Origin: Lunularia cruciata
Taxonomy: Eukaryota > Streptophyta > Marchantiopsida > Lunulariales > Lunulariaceae
Direction of reading: 5' to 3'
Assembly (NCBI GenBank): GCA_948567375.1
Contig: OX419760.1
Location: 50,344,001-50,408,000 of the forward strand
Length of the DNA: 64,000 nt
The position numbers and the translations under genes were made by a program. Position 1 is the first letter of the stretch. Every line of letters begins with the position of its first letter. The notes under the pieces are model-generated. The model was not told the origin of the DNA and did no database searches. It was given only the letters and a program-made list of their open reading frames with translations. Shown here piece after piece: positions 30,984 through 42,082 of this stretch.

Positions 30984-31885
30984 CATGGCTGCAATGCCCA
31001 AAGTTATCCTTGCTATGCAGCAACAAATTGAGCATCTTACTCGATTGCTGGATGAACAAGATCATCAACGACAAGAGCAAGTGGAGAGAGCACCCGCTTG
31101 AGAGGGAGAAGAGCGCATCCGATTTCCAAAGCCTAAGGTATTTGAAGGTAAAAACCTTTCGGGTGCAATGGAAGATTTTGTGTTTGATTGTGAATGTTAC
31201 TTCGAGGCAACAAACCTTCAAGACAAAAGGAGACAAATTCTATTGGCCTCAAGCCAATTGGATAGAATGGCAAAACTATGGTGGCAATTTAGAGTGGAGT
31301 GAGCCAAGCTATAGTTTGTTATACCAATCTTAACATGGGAAGAATTCAAGAGTGCAATAATTGGGCGGTTCCAAGCTATAAATGCCACACGGGCTACACA
31401 AGATAAGTTGGTAGAATTGAAGCAGATTGGCTCTATAAGAAGCTATATCGCTCAATTCCAAAACAACATTATGTAGATTATAGATATACCAGATGGAGAA
31501 GCTCTAGATCAGTTTGTGAGAGGCTTGAAGTCATGCACTAGATTGGAAGTAACAATGCGTGAACCCAAAGACTTGGAGGAAGCTATGCAATTGACTGAAT
31601 GCTTTGATTCCTTGGTTGTAACAACTTGGTCTCAACCTTAACCTTCCCCTAACCCACCCACACACTACACATGGGTAGAAGAGCCAACACCAATGGAGAT
31701 CTATGCCATCTAGCAAAGAACACTTGGCATAGTAGATCATGAAAGATTACAACAAAATAGTGGATGTTTTTATTGTTGCCAAGTTGGATGTCGTATTGTT
31801 GAATGTCCACTAAAGATTGAGCGAGCTCAACAAGTTGCCCAAGTGGAGTTTGTGGATTGGAGTGATCAAGGAAACAAGTAATCCT
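30984..31885 (+). pseudogene. Element C gag
   Basis: Frames read AMPKVILAMQQQIEHLTRLL (a coiled N-terminal helix), FPKPKVFEGKNLSGAMEDFV (capsid start), DRMAKLWWQF and WEEFKSAIIGRFQ (the W-x motif), then DQFVRGLKSCTRLEVTM. A nucleocapsid knuckle, CFYCCQVGCRIVEC, has Cys in place of the His. This is the complete gag layout of a plant chromovirus with about five stops. It would have formed the particle and bound the RNA. Confidence 0.85.
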
Positions 31886-31916
31886 AGTAGGAGATTTTGA
31901 GCCACCTATTGGGAAC

Positions 31917-32309
31917 TTGATTAGTTCTAATAGGATTGAAGGCTTGACCTATGCAAGTTTGCTTCACTTGCAAGGTATGATATCTAATCATGGTTGTAGG
32001 ATATTGGTTGATTTTGGGAGTTTAGAGAATTGCATGTCCATGCAATTTGCAAAGGAATTAGGTATTCCTATCAGGCTAGTAAGTGGAAGTAGATTGATGA
32101 TGGTGGATGGTAGAAAAGGTGATGCATTTTGCATCTCACATCCTATTACATTCAAGATTGGGAAGGAATATTTGGCGTGTATGAGGTTTGTAGTGGCACC
32201 TCTACACTATGATATCATATTGGGTCTACCTTGGCTTGAACATCATAAGGTTCAATTTGATTGGACCCGACGACAAATTCAAGTACAACACCAAGGTAGG
32301 AATTTCTGA
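31917..32309 (+). pseudogene. Element C aspartic protease
   Basis: An uninterrupted 130-codon frame gives CRILVDFGSLENCMSMQFA (Asp 32010-32012), with the D-S-G triad as D-F-G, then YDIILGLPWLEHHKVQFDW, the end of the retropepsin-like domain. The fold signature is complete, but the Ser/Thr of the triad is Phe. It follows gag after about 30 bp. Confidence 0.85.
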
Positions 32310-32361
32310 TTAGGTTGTCTGGCATCTTTGAGTAAGAAACCTAAGAATAGTCAGTCCTAAC

Positions 32362-32600
32362 ATGGGAAGTTTGTAGAGAAAGTAGCCATAGGAAAGGTTT
32401 GAAGAAAGAGAAGTCCCAAGAGGGGAAGTTTGTAAGGAAAGTAGCCATAGAGCAAGCTTTGAAAGAAGTGAAGTCCAAAGATGGGAAGTTTGTCAAGAAA
32501 GCAGCCGTAGAGTGAGCCTTGAAGGAAGGCAAGTCCCTAGATGGGAAGTTTGTCAATGAAGCAGCTATAGAGCAAGCTTTGGAAGAAGGTAAGTCTATTT
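32362..32600 (+). repeat. Four 60-bp tandem repeats encoding 20-residue units
   Basis: ATGGGAAGTTTGT recurs at about 32362, 32421, 32481 and 32541, with a 60-bp period apart from one 59-bp step. The last three units are in one frame and encode repeats of the type DGKFVxKAAxExALKEGKSL, rich in Lys, Ala and Glu. They sit in the linker between protease and RT, where most gypsy elements have a short unstructured spacer. Confidence 0.9.
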
Positions 32601-32668
32601 TTGTGGTGAGGATCAAGCCAATTGCACAAGGAGAATTTGAGGAAAGTCAAGAGCCTCAATGAGCAATG

Positions 32669-33590
32669 GTTGATCAAATATTTTAGGAGTTTTTGGACAT
32701 GTTTCTAGATGATCTACCAAAGGGATTAACCTCTGATTGTCGTATGCCCTTCAAGATTGACTTATTACCAGGGAGTACTCTCATGAGTAGACCAATCTAT
32801 TGGCTCTCACCAAAGGAGTTGGAGGAGTTGCAAACTACACTTACGGAGTTGTTGGAGAAGGATTTCATACAACATAGTACATCTTCCTTGGGGAGTACTA
32901 GTATTATTCATTCCAAAGAAAGATAGAGGGCTTTGTTTTTGTATTCATTACCATGGGCTCAATAAATAGACATTGAAGAATCCATACCCCTTGCCTCAAA
33001 TTGATGACTTGCTTGATCAATTGAGTAGAGCACAATACTTCTCCAAGTTAGATCCTTATAGCGGCTATTGGTAGAACCCTATTGATAGGGAGGATGTGCA
33101 AAATACTATCTTTTGCACAAGGTATGGACATTTTGAGTGGAGGGTTTTGCCTTTTGGACTCACTAATGCTCTAGCAATCTTCATGGATTAGATGCATTGG
33201 ATGTTGGATAGACTGTTGGATTGGTACGTGATGGTCTTCTTGGTTGATATCTTAATATATAGCAAGATAGAGACAAAACATGTGAATCACGTGCAAGAAG
33301 TCCTAAGACGACTACAACAATGGAAATTTTATTGCAAGAAGGCAAAATGTGCCTTTTGGTAGAAGGAAGTTACCTTCTTGGGTCACAAGATCTCATCGGA
33401 GAGGATCGGATGGAAGAGAAGAAAATCAAGGCTATCATTGATTGGCCTACTCCAAAGGATGCTACTGAAGTACAAGCATTTAATGGATTGGTTAGTTTTT
33501 ACCGACGGTTCATCCATTACTATGCTCATGTGGCCGCACCATTGACTGGTCTCTTAAAGAAGAACTTAAGTTTTCAATGGACCAAAAAGC
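32669..33590 (+). pseudogene. Element C reverse transcriptase
   Basis: Motifs in order: [63 protein letters not shown] (first catalytic Asp kept), [17 protein letters not shown], and FLVDILIYSK (about 33237), where FLDD has become FLVD. VTFLGHKISSE and FNGLVSFYRRFIHYYAHVAA form the thumb. Frameshifts near 32920 and 33330 and several TAG stops (for example in YW.NPI) break it. Confidence 0.88.
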
Positions 33591-34035
33591 ACAAAGAAGC
33601 ATTCTTGAAGTTGAAACATATGGTGTCTTCAAGACCAATCCTTCAACCATATGACCCTCAACTACCATGTGTGGTTGATTTTGATGCTTCTAACTTTGCA
33701 ATTGGAGCCGTGTTGCAACATGAATTCACAGATGGATTGCATCTCATTGCCTTTGTGTCTCACAAACTAAATATAGTGGAAAGGAATTACTTTACTTGGG
33801 ATCGAGAACAACTTTTGATGGTACTTTTAATGCCACCAAGGTATGGAGGCATTATCTCTTGGGAAAACAAGTGGTCATGCAAATTGATCACAAGCCCTTG
33901 TTACAAACACTACATTTGGAACACATGAAGAGTCGACATCATCAATGGGAGGAACAACTACAACTATTTGACATCAAACTTGAATACAAACCCGATTGGT
34001 TCCATGTCATCTCTGATGCCCTATTGTGACAACTT
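33591..34035 (+). pseudogene. Element C RNase H
   Basis: An open stretch reads VVDFDASNFAIGAVLQ (first Asp), SHKLNIVERNYFTWDREQLL (Glu) and, after a frameshift at about 33830, KVWRHYLLGKQVVMQIDHKP (Asp), then KPDWFHVISDALL. These are the acidic residues and the HxxxxD end of gypsy RNase H, which removes RNA from the RNA-DNA hybrid. Confidence 0.88.
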
Positions 34036-35390
34036 AATTTAAAGATCTTCCTCTCATCAGGATGGTAATTACGACGGTGTCAGTAGACTCAAAAGTCCAA
34101 ATTGAGTTTAAGGCAGCTCTACAACAAGATCCATTCTTTCAGATGGTACAAGGTTGTCTTGCAGCATGTGACAAGGAGTACAACACCTTCTCCTACAAGG
34201 AAGGCCTTCTATTTTGTGAGAACTAGATTTATGTTCTAGCCAAGGGGGATCTCAGACTTGTGCGCCTCCAAGAAGCCCATGACTTACCAATCATTGGTCA
34301 CATGGGTGTGGAAAAGACCTTGGGTACCCTCCAATGCCAATAGTGGTGGCCCTACATGACACAAGATGTTCAAGAGTTTGTTAGATCATGTGAAAGCTGC
34401 CAATGCAACAAGGCCAGCAACCAAAAGTTGAGTGGACTCCTTCAACGACTTCCCATTCCATTGGCTCAATGGGACCATGTGAGCTTGTATCTCATCACAT
34501 CCTTGCCCAAGAAAAAGCAAGGACACACAACAATCGTGGTGTTTGTGGATAAGCTTAGTAAGAAAATCCACTTGGCACCCACCTTTGATACCATGGATGC
34601 TCCAACCTTAACACAAATCTACTTTGGACAATGTCTTTAAGCATCATGGGATGTCGCGTGTACTCATCTCCAACCGTGATCTTTGATTCATTGGAAAGTT
34701 TTGGCAAGCACTCTTCTAGATACTCGGCACCAAGCTTGCTTTGTCCATGGCCTATCATCCTCAAACTGATGGACAAACTGAATGTGCAAATTGCACCTTG
34801 GAAGATATATTGCGTTCCCTTGTCAATGTCCACCATGCCAATTGGGATGAATATCTTGCAATTGCAGAATTTGCCTATAATAATTCCAAACAGGCAAGCA
34901 CCGGATTTTCTCCTTTCTTTGTCAATTTTGGCCAAGATCCACTTGTTCCAGATTCCCTTCTTGCTCCTCCTCCATCTCAAGTCTCTCATACTTCAACCTT
35001 CTTGACTACATATCCCAATCCCTCCAACAAGCCAAATCTCATCTCCTTGTTGCTCAAAATTGGCAAAAACAATATATGGATCACCATTGTTGTGATCTCA
35101 GCCTTCAAGTTGGTAATAAGTCATGCTCTCATCCAATAACCTCCATCTCCCACTTGATACCCAAGTTTGTAAACTTGCTCCAAATTAGATAGGACTCTTT
35201 AATAGCACCTAAATTGTCTCTCCTATTGCTTATTAACTTGCCTTGCCTTGTCATATGCGCATTGATCATGTCTTTCATATTTCCAAGTTGAAACCCTTTG
35301 TTCCTAATCCCTCTTCTTTTTCCTCTCGAGTCCAACCTCTCCCTCCTCTTATCCCTATCAATGATGATGAGAAATACAAAGTTGATCGTA
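34036..35390 (+). pseudogene. Element C integrase
   Basis: The zinc arm has HDLPIIGHMGVEKTL and CESCQCNKAS, with His and Cys residues intact. In the core the first Asp is Tyr (VSLYLITSLP, codon 34488-34490) and the second Asp is Asn (ISNRD, 34672-34674), after a frameshift near 34640. The third residue is Glu in HPQTDGQTECANCTL. The tail gives AEFAYNNSKQASTGFSPFFV and then decayed frames to the chromodomain. Two of three catalytic residues are lost. Confidence 0.88.
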
Positions 35391-35566
35391 TCTATATTCA
35401 ATGAGGCTGTTGACAAGATATGGAGTACAAGGTCCTTTGGAAAGGCTATCCCCTTCATGATGCAACATGGGAACCTCTTTTTCATCTCCAAAATGCACAA
35501 TTGGCCATCCAAGAGTTCAAAGCTTCATTGGTAACGAGGATGTCACTAACTAGCAGTGGGGGAATA
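35391..35566 (+). pseudogene. Element C chromodomain and polypurine tract
   Basis: The frame from about 35420 reads MEYKVLWKGYPLHDATWEPL, then FHLQNAQLAIQEFK and TRMSLTS. VLWKGYxxxxATWEP is the chromodomain core. The purine-rich AGCAGTGGGGGAATA (35552-35566) ends at the 3' LTR and serves as polypurine tract. Confidence 0.88.
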
Positions 35567-35945
35567 TGTAACAATATGGAGTTTAGTGACAAAGTTAGTA
35601 GGGCTAATTGAAGTAGCAAATAAGACAAAATAGCCTAGAATATTCCACAAGTATCTAGGAAGCTTCTTGGGAATTTTCTTGGCTAGCTTAGCTTACACGT
35701 CAAGTAAACGGCTTCTAGAAGGAAGCTATTTAGTTAACTTGGCTTGCACTCCAAGAAAGCGGCTCAAGGAAGCTTCTTGAGAAGCTTCTCAAGGGCCTTG
35801 TATGCTCCCTATAAATACAAGAGCCAAAGCTCATGCTAGGCATTTGGAGTTTACACACATTCAAGTGTCCCAATGTGATCTTCCATGAGTGCAAGCTCAT
35901 AGGTTCTCTCCATTGTCCTATTTCCTATTACTCTCATTATTTACA
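35567..35945 (+). mobile_element. 3' LTR of element C
   Basis: It starts TGTAACAATATGG and ends TTATTTACA, with the TATA box TATAAATA at 35810-35817. It carries heat-shock-element-like palindromes at 35713-35720 and 35769-35788. It is longer than the 5' copy by an extra segment (GTGCAAGCTCATAGG) and other indels. Confidence 0.87.
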
Positions 35946-36690
35946 ATATATTTTAGATAGTATGTGTCCATTGCTATAAAAGACCAAAACCAAGGAGAGA
36001 AATAGGAGAATGGAAGATCATAACATGCACTACTTGACAAATGTGTCACATCTTTGCTCTTGCTTTGGCAAGGGTGCAAGCTCTTAGATCCTAACTTGAT
36101 TGTACATTAGAGCATTTTGACTCACACCAACTATTTTCTTTATAAGCATGAAGTTCCACTAAGGTTCTGAATCTTCATTACTCACTTGTGAGTGTAGTTC
36201 TATACTAGATGTAAAAGTTGTCTATATGACACTCTATCCTTTTGGAGGACAAAGGATAGCTACCCTTGATGTTATCAAGGATGGCATGAGAGAGTGGATA
36301 CCTTGCTTGGGGGGAGTATTGGTATGCTTTACAATGACACAAGTCAAGGTAGACTTATACTTTGTCCATGATAAGGTAACAATAGTAGATATTGTGGTTA
36401 CGGACACTACATGTGACACTACATGTGATGTAATGTTGGAGGAAGTGATCACCTATCCTCTTAGATGGGTGGCAAGTGGAGTGGCAACAAGAAAGGTCTC
36501 CAAGTATATGAGTATACAACAAGGTCATCTCTTTATTCCTCTAGTCTTGGAGTTATAAGGAGCAATGGATGCAAGGTTGACACATTTTTCAAGTAGTGCA
36601 CAAGTGCATATCATTTTGAACATTAGATAATCTATTATCTAAGAGCTTGCACCCTTGCCAAAGAAAGGCCAAAGATGTGCTCTAGTAGCA
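35946..36690. other. Unassigned segment with inverted blocks
   Basis: It contains an inverted piece of element C LTR sequence (35979-36015 is the reverse complement of about 30670-30710) and two inverted, order-swapped blocks (36026-36089 against 36574-36681). An open frame of 110 codons (36226-36558) has no recognised domain and includes a short duplication (ACACTACATGTG). I do not support it as a gene. Confidence 0.45.
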
Positions 36691-37491
36691 CAAGGAATGA
36701 ATGAGTCAACTAAGAGAGAATGTAATGTATGTTGAAATTTTAGATCATCAAGGAAGATTAAAAACCTCTGATGGTAAGGAAGCAAAGGATAGAAGGTCCT
36801 CTTGTGCTTGTGGATATATACTATCTCTTGCCTACCGCAATAAAACATGGAGAGAAAAAGATCACTCTTCCTTCTTTGTCACATATGTCTCCAAGACTAG
36901 TCTATTGGTAGCCACAAAAAAGGAGGAAAGTAGAGATATAGAGAGAGCACAACTAACTAAAAATGCTATAAGTACTATCTCTTCCATAGATAGTTCATCT
37001 CCCCCTCTGCATAAGATTGGTAGAGATGTTTGTCTATATGCCAAATCCCCTATCATGCAACCTAATGTTCTTGGTCCAATAATATCACCAAAAACACCAT
37101 AATCCTCTTGTCAAATGTTCTTGAATGTGATAAGAAGGTCATAAAAGGGGGAATTATGCAAAGAAGGTAGTTTGGTCTAAAATACTAGAGGAGAGTATAC
37201 CAAATGCCACTTTTGGATCTCTTGATAGAGTGAGGTCATGAAGAATATCCTGTGTAAGGGCTACCTCTAAAAAGCATGAGTTTAAAATCCTTGGATCCTA
37301 TTGGCACTCCAAGAATACATAAGCCATCTATAGATGTGATACACTCCTTTGGAAGCTAGAGGTGAGGAGCAAAACCTAAAGAGGACCATGCTCTACATTT
37401 TGACACCTTAACTCTCAAGCCTACAAGATGAAACTTTGTAGTCAATTGACCAAAGGTGCCTAATCTGATCTATAGGACCCACACTGTGTGG

Positions 37492-37624
37492 ATCATTTGC
37501 AAAGGAGAGAAAAACACAAAGTATCCCGTCTTATCCTTTCTTATCATTTGCAAAGGAGAGAAAAACACAAAATCCCCTCTTATCTACTACTTTGGCCATG
37601 CCAAAGTAGTAGATAAGAGGGGAT
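37492..37624. repeat. Duplicated block and perfect hairpin at the LINE active site
   Basis: A 29-bp block starting ATCATTTGCAAAGGAG occurs at 37492-37520 and 37543-37571; on the minus strand it encodes the SFAND catalytic segment. Right beside it, 37572-37596 and 37600-37624 form a perfect 25-bp hairpin with a 3-nt loop (CAT); the left arm contains CTCTTATCTACTACTTTGG. The right arm lies in RT coding sequence, so the left arm is probably an inverted duplicate made by template switching or repair. Confidence 0.92.
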
Positions 37625-37800
37625 CTGAAGTGAGCCATAGCAAATAAAGGTTCCCTAAAGGATCTCCCCTTTGTGTACCAACAATTGACTCCAAGATAGT
37701 AACTTTGTCTAATGAGAAATTATATTGGTAATAAAGAGATAAAAGAGAGCAATAGAAAGACCACACAAAAGGAATAAGACTTTCCAAGGACCCATCAGCC

Positions 37801-38489
37801 TATAACACCCATTGATGCATGTATGCCTTATAGGGATATTAAGTTTGATATTGCAAGTAGTGGAGAAATATTATCTATATGGAGTTTAGCTAATCTTCTA
37901 CATTAGTCATGATTAGCTAGAGTTAGTCCTAGCTAAGACAAAGGTGACCCTAATAGAGGAAGGAAAAAGAGTGAGAATCACTATTTTGTCTTCTATTGTA
38001 TTGACTTGGTATAATTCCTAGTTATTCGGTTTCAAGGGAAGAGTTGAGAATTCTTGGGTCCACATGCCTTGTTGGTGCATATTTCTCTATACTCCAAAGA
38101 TAGCCAATGTGAAGGAATCTTTGACTTAGTTGGTAGGTGAAGATAAGACTACCTATCCATGGGATTATTCTCATGTGCTTAGATATTTCTTTAGACCTTT
38201 TAACTTTTAGCCTAGTAACTTGATTTACTCTAATAATTAGCAATTGTGGTGTGTAACTTTTTCACAATTATATAAGCTAGGGGTGAGGAAGTACTCATCA
38301 TCCTTTCATTTGCAATTATCTCATTCATTGAGTTCTCTAGTGAGCAATGCCTTGAGTCTTGGAGGTGCCTTGGAGTTTTAGCCTTGGAGGAGTGTGATAG
38401 AGTTGCGGTTCCTTGTCTTCTTAATCCATGGTGTTCAATCTTAATAGCAATCAGAGGTTCATCTTGAGTGAGAGACATGCTGGCTCACA
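37801..38489 (+). mobile_element. Solo LTR of family B in the LINE
   Basis: It starts TATAACACCCATTGATGC and ends TGGCTCACA, with TATATAA near 38269. It is more diverged from the family B LTRs than 40200-40881 is. LINE reverse transcriptase frames continue on both sides (minus strand), so it inserted into the LINE. Flanks CAGCC and TGTCT do not match, so the target duplication has decayed or been lost. Confidence 0.87.
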
Positions 38490-39551
38490 TGTCTCTCAAA
38501 GCTCTTTAAAGATAGATGATTGTGAGAGACTATTGAAAGCATTCTCAACATCCACCTATAAAACAACCCACTTTTGGTGGATATGTAGGAGTGCTCTAGT
38601 GCTTAAAGAAATAGCCTCATTACCTCTAAGTGTAGCAACTCCAAATTGATGTGGACTAAGGTGCTATCAAAAGTGAGAACAATGTTGAAGGTATAAGTAA
38701 CAAGATGCAAAATGACCTCCCTAATACCAATTGATCTAAGGCCTCCGTGTCTTTCTTTATAATGAGAAGTCAACTAGCACCAAACACATGACTAGTTGAT
38801 GTAGGAATCTCTACCCTTGCTACTTGAAAAAATTTGATTAACCTATCAGACAGATCATCTAGTTTGAAGCAAAATCTTAGATGCTCATACACCATCCTTG
38901 ACAAACCTCTTGAGGAGAGGCATGAGGTAGTGCACAATGCTTGTGCAAAAAGTGACTATGAAGACATAAAAGTTACTTAAGCTTATAATCTAATACCTCT
39001 AATGGTACTCCTGGTCTTTTAACAAGATGGAATAAGCATAAGGAAGAGATAGTCTTATCAGTGGGACTAGCCATAGATAAAGGATGTAGGGCTTATATTT
39101 CTCTACTATACTCTCCCACTTGACCAAGTATCCTACATCATCATAATTGAGTGGAATCTATAATATCATGCGGTTGAACTTAACTCCTGTAATGTGCAAC
39201 CCATATAGACTCCTCATATAAGGTAGCCCAATCACTCACTCTGAATCTACAAGATCTAGTAGTTAGTTCTTTTTGCCTTGTACACCTTCTTCTAATATAG
39301 CAAAGACACAATTATGGGAATAAGAGAGATAAGAACCATACTAACTCATCCATGGGATCATAAGCCAATTGATCAAGCGGTAAGCAGAAAGCCTATTTGG
39401 TCTCATCATGGAGTGTGGACTGAAACACATAGAATAGGTATGGACAAGGAAAACTAGTCTCAAATAACCCCAAAATACAACCTTTCTAAGATGCTAACCA
39501 CTCCCACAACTTGATTAGTATCCTTGGGGCAGTCAACAATGAGATAGATGA

Positions 39552-39799
39552 AGTATAATATATGGAGTAAGTTGATGAGTTAGTAGAAGCTAATGAGTTA
39601 ACAGTCTAAGATAAATATATTAAAAAGAAGTAGAACTAGCCTAAGAATGTGCTAGAAGCATCTAGAAAGTATGTGGGTAGAATATTCTAGAAGCATTTGG
39701 GAAGCTTCTAAAAACTTTCCAAGGGTAGAGTAACTTGTATGCCAAGCTGATGGCTAGCTTAGCTTGCATGCCAAGTAAACAACTAGCTTAGCATGCACT
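39552..39799 (+). mobile_element. 5' LTR remnant of element D
   Basis: It begins near AGTATAATATATGGAGT and matches 42270-42477 through GCCTAAGAATGTG(C/T)TAGAAGCATC and GGTAGAATATTCTAGAAGCA. TTCTAGAA is at 39685-39692 and GAAGCTTC at 39701-39708. It passes abruptly into RNase H at about 39805 (GCATGGAGACATTATCTC), so a deletion removed the rest of the LTR, gag, protease and RT. Confidence 0.75.
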
Positions 39800-39810
39800 C
39801 CAACAGCATG

Positions 39811-41900
39811 GAGACATTATCTCTTGGGAAAAAGTGATCACATGAACTAATCACAAACCTTTGTTGTAGACCTTACATTTGGAGTGCATGAAGAGTCACA
39901 TCTTGATGGGAGGAATAACTTCAATTTTTTGACATCTAGCTTGAGTAAAAACTTGAAAAGTTCCATGTAATCTCCTATACCCTCTCAAGATGACTTGATT
40001 TGAAGACTCTTCTTGAATCTCTCTCATAACAACAACAATTATGACAATGTTAGTTTACTTGAAAGTCCAAATCAATTTTAGGACACCTTTACACTAAGAC
40101 CTCTTCTTTTAATTGGTACAAGGTCATCTTGCAACACAAAACAAGGAATATAACACTTTTTCCTTCAAGGAAGGCTTTCTATTATATGAGAACCAGGTCT
40201 GTAATACCCATTTGTGCATGTGTGTGGTATTATGATATTTAGCTTGGTATTATAAGTACTTGAGAGATATTATAGAGATAAAGGATGGTTCTACATAAGT
40301 CATGATTAGCTAAAGATAGTCATAGCTAAGATAGAGGGGACCTTACTTTAGAGGAATTGGAAAAGATGAGCATCACTATTTTGGATTCTAGTGTTGACTT
40401 GGTATTATTCCTAGGTGTTTGGCTTTGAAGAAAGAGTTGAGAACTCTTAGGTCCTCAAGTCTTTTTGTTTTGGATTCTTCTATAGTCCAAGGATAGCCCA
40501 TGAGAAGGAATCCTTGACTTAGTGGTTGGGTCAAGATAAGATTATATGCTTAGTGGAATATGCCCATGTAGATGGATATTCCTTTATATTTTTTGACTTA
40601 ACTTGACTTTTAGCCTAGTAACTTGAGTTACTTTAGTAATTAGTAACTTTGGTGCATAACTATTTCATAAGTATATAAACAAGGAGTGAGGAGGTACTTA
40701 TCATCCTTTCATTTGCAACTATCTCTCTCATTGAGTTCTCTAGTGAGCAATCTCTTGAGTCTTGGAGTGTTAGCCTTGGAAAATTATGATGGAGTTGGGA
40801 TTCCTTGCCTTCTTAGTCCATGGTGCGCTACCGTAATAGCCATCAGAGGTTCATCCTAAGTGAGAGACATGACGGCTCACAGATCTATGATCCAACCAAG
40901 ATTAATTTATGACTTGTGCAACTTCAAAAGGCCCATGATTTACCAATTGCCAATCATATGGGTGTGTACAAGACCTTGGGTACTCCACAATGTCAATGGT
41001 GGTGGCCCAACATGGCATAAGAGGTTTGAGAGTTTCTCTAATCTTCTAAGAGTTGCCGATGCAGCAAAGCTAGTCATCAGAAGCCAAGTGAACTCCTTCA
41101 ACCACTACATTTCATCTTCTCAAGGAACATGTAAGCTTAAACCTCATCACATCCTTGCAAATGATAGACCAGTGCCATATAACCATTGTAGTGTTGATTG
41201 ATAAGGTCAACAAGTAGATTGATTTGGCTCCTACCATGGATACAATTGATGCTCCAACATTGGTCCAAATTTACTTTGGCACCATCTTCAAGCACCATGG
41301 GATGCCAAGAGTTCTTGTATTTGATTGAGAACCTTGCTTTATTGGTAAATTTTGGCAATCACTATTTAAAATTTTTGCTACCAAGCTTGTGTTGTCTACA
41401 AATTATCATCTTCAAACTAATGGACAAATGTAAGCAAATTGCACTTTGGGGGAGATGCTACATGCCTTTGTTAACATTCACCATATTGATTGGGATACTT
41501 ATCTCATACTTGCCGAGTTTGTTAAAAATTATTCCAAGCAAGCAAGTACCAATGTTTCTCCTTTCTCCCTAATTATGGGCAAGATCTAATTGTTCTAGAT
41601 TCTTTTGCTCCTCTACCATCTCAAGTCCTTCATCCTTCCATGTTCTTTTCTATGTTATCTAAATTTCTCCACCAAGCCAAGTCTCATATTCTTGTTGCTC
41701 AAAATTGGCAAAAGAAATATATTGATAAACATCATTGCAATCTCATCTTTCAACTAGGTGATAAGGTCATGATTTCATCAAGTAGCCTTCCTCTCTCACT
41801 TGATACCCAAGTCAATAAACTTGCTCCTAATTGGCTAGGTCCATTTGAGGATTACTCAAATCATTTCTCTCATTGCCTACCAACTTGCTCTCCCTAGTCA
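39811..41900 (+). pseudogene. Element D RNase H and integrase, split by a solo LTR
   Basis: The start WRHYLLGK and THKPLL matches the RNase H end of element C. From 40060 it follows the element C spacer up to the solo LTR, and from 40882 it resumes in the integrase zinc arm (HDLPIANHMGVYKTLG-like). The core and tail are recognisable as frames 41198-41572 and 41640-41897, including TNGQM and NWQKKYIDKHHC, with the Glu of NGQTE lost. Stops are frequent. It is more decayed than element C. Confidence 0.75.
40200..40881 (+). mobile_element. Solo LTR of family B in element D
   Basis: It starts TGTAATACCCATTTGTGC and ends ACGGCTCACA, with TATATAAAC near 40672. The flanks are AGGTC on the left and GATCT on the right; with a one-base shift (AGGTC/AGATC) they match at 4 of 5. 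The paralogous site in element C (34220-34250) is uninterrupted. There is no internal family B sequence, so this is a solo LTR. Confidence 0.88.
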
Positions 41901-42082
41901 TACTTAGATCCATCATGTCTTTTATGTTTCAAAGTTAAAACCTTTTGTTTCTAGTCCTTCTTCCTTTTCTACTTGTGTATAATCTCTTCTTCTTCCCATC
42001 CTTATCAACAATCATGAGGAATATGAAGTTGATTGTATACTTATACATCACAACATCCACCATGGCCGCCAACAACACACTT

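Larger units (their letters stand above)
30406..35945 (+). mobile_element. Chromovirus element C (5.5 kb) with both LTRs
   Basis: LTRs at 30406-30712 and 35567-35945 flank a primer site, gag, protease, a tandem-repeat linker, RT, RNase H, integrase and a chromodomain. All coding is on the plus strand with stops and some frameshifts. No target duplication is evident (GCAAT on the left, ATATA on the right). Conserved features include the whole domain order and long open stretches in RNase H and integrase. Catalytic changes in protease, RT and integrase show that it is inactive. Confidence 0.92.
36700..39540 (-). pseudogene. LINE-type non-LTR retrotransposon ORF (split by a solo LTR)
   Basis: Read on the minus strand, the 39540-38490 part gives PKDTNQVVGVVSILERL and then the RT palm: VAT-GNEAISLSTRALLHIH, KWVVL-VDVENAFNSLSQSS (first catalytic Asp in VDVENAF). 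After the solo LTR the 37800-36700 part gives ILESIVGTQRGDPLG (37653-37679 region, the RT GxxQGDPL motif), a FAND-like version of the FADD catalytic motif, FHLVGLRVKVSKCRAWSSLG, GLCILGVPIGSKDF, then SMEEIVLIAFLVSCALSISL. This is the order of a LINE reverse transcriptase with its downstream region. Frameshifts, stops and a local duplication make it inactive. Confidence 0.7.

Noticed and set aside
30401-35950. Target site duplication around element C
   Set aside because: GCAAT on the left and ATATA on the right do not match under any one-base shift tried.
36226-36558. 110-codon plus-strand open frame as a gene
   Set aside because: No domain, a short internal duplication, and a location in a rearranged, transposon-derived block; a minus-strand frame covers the same place.
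35979-36681. Terminal inverted repeats of a DNA transposon
   Set aside because: The inverted blocks are in swapped order and there is no transposase or flanking duplication.
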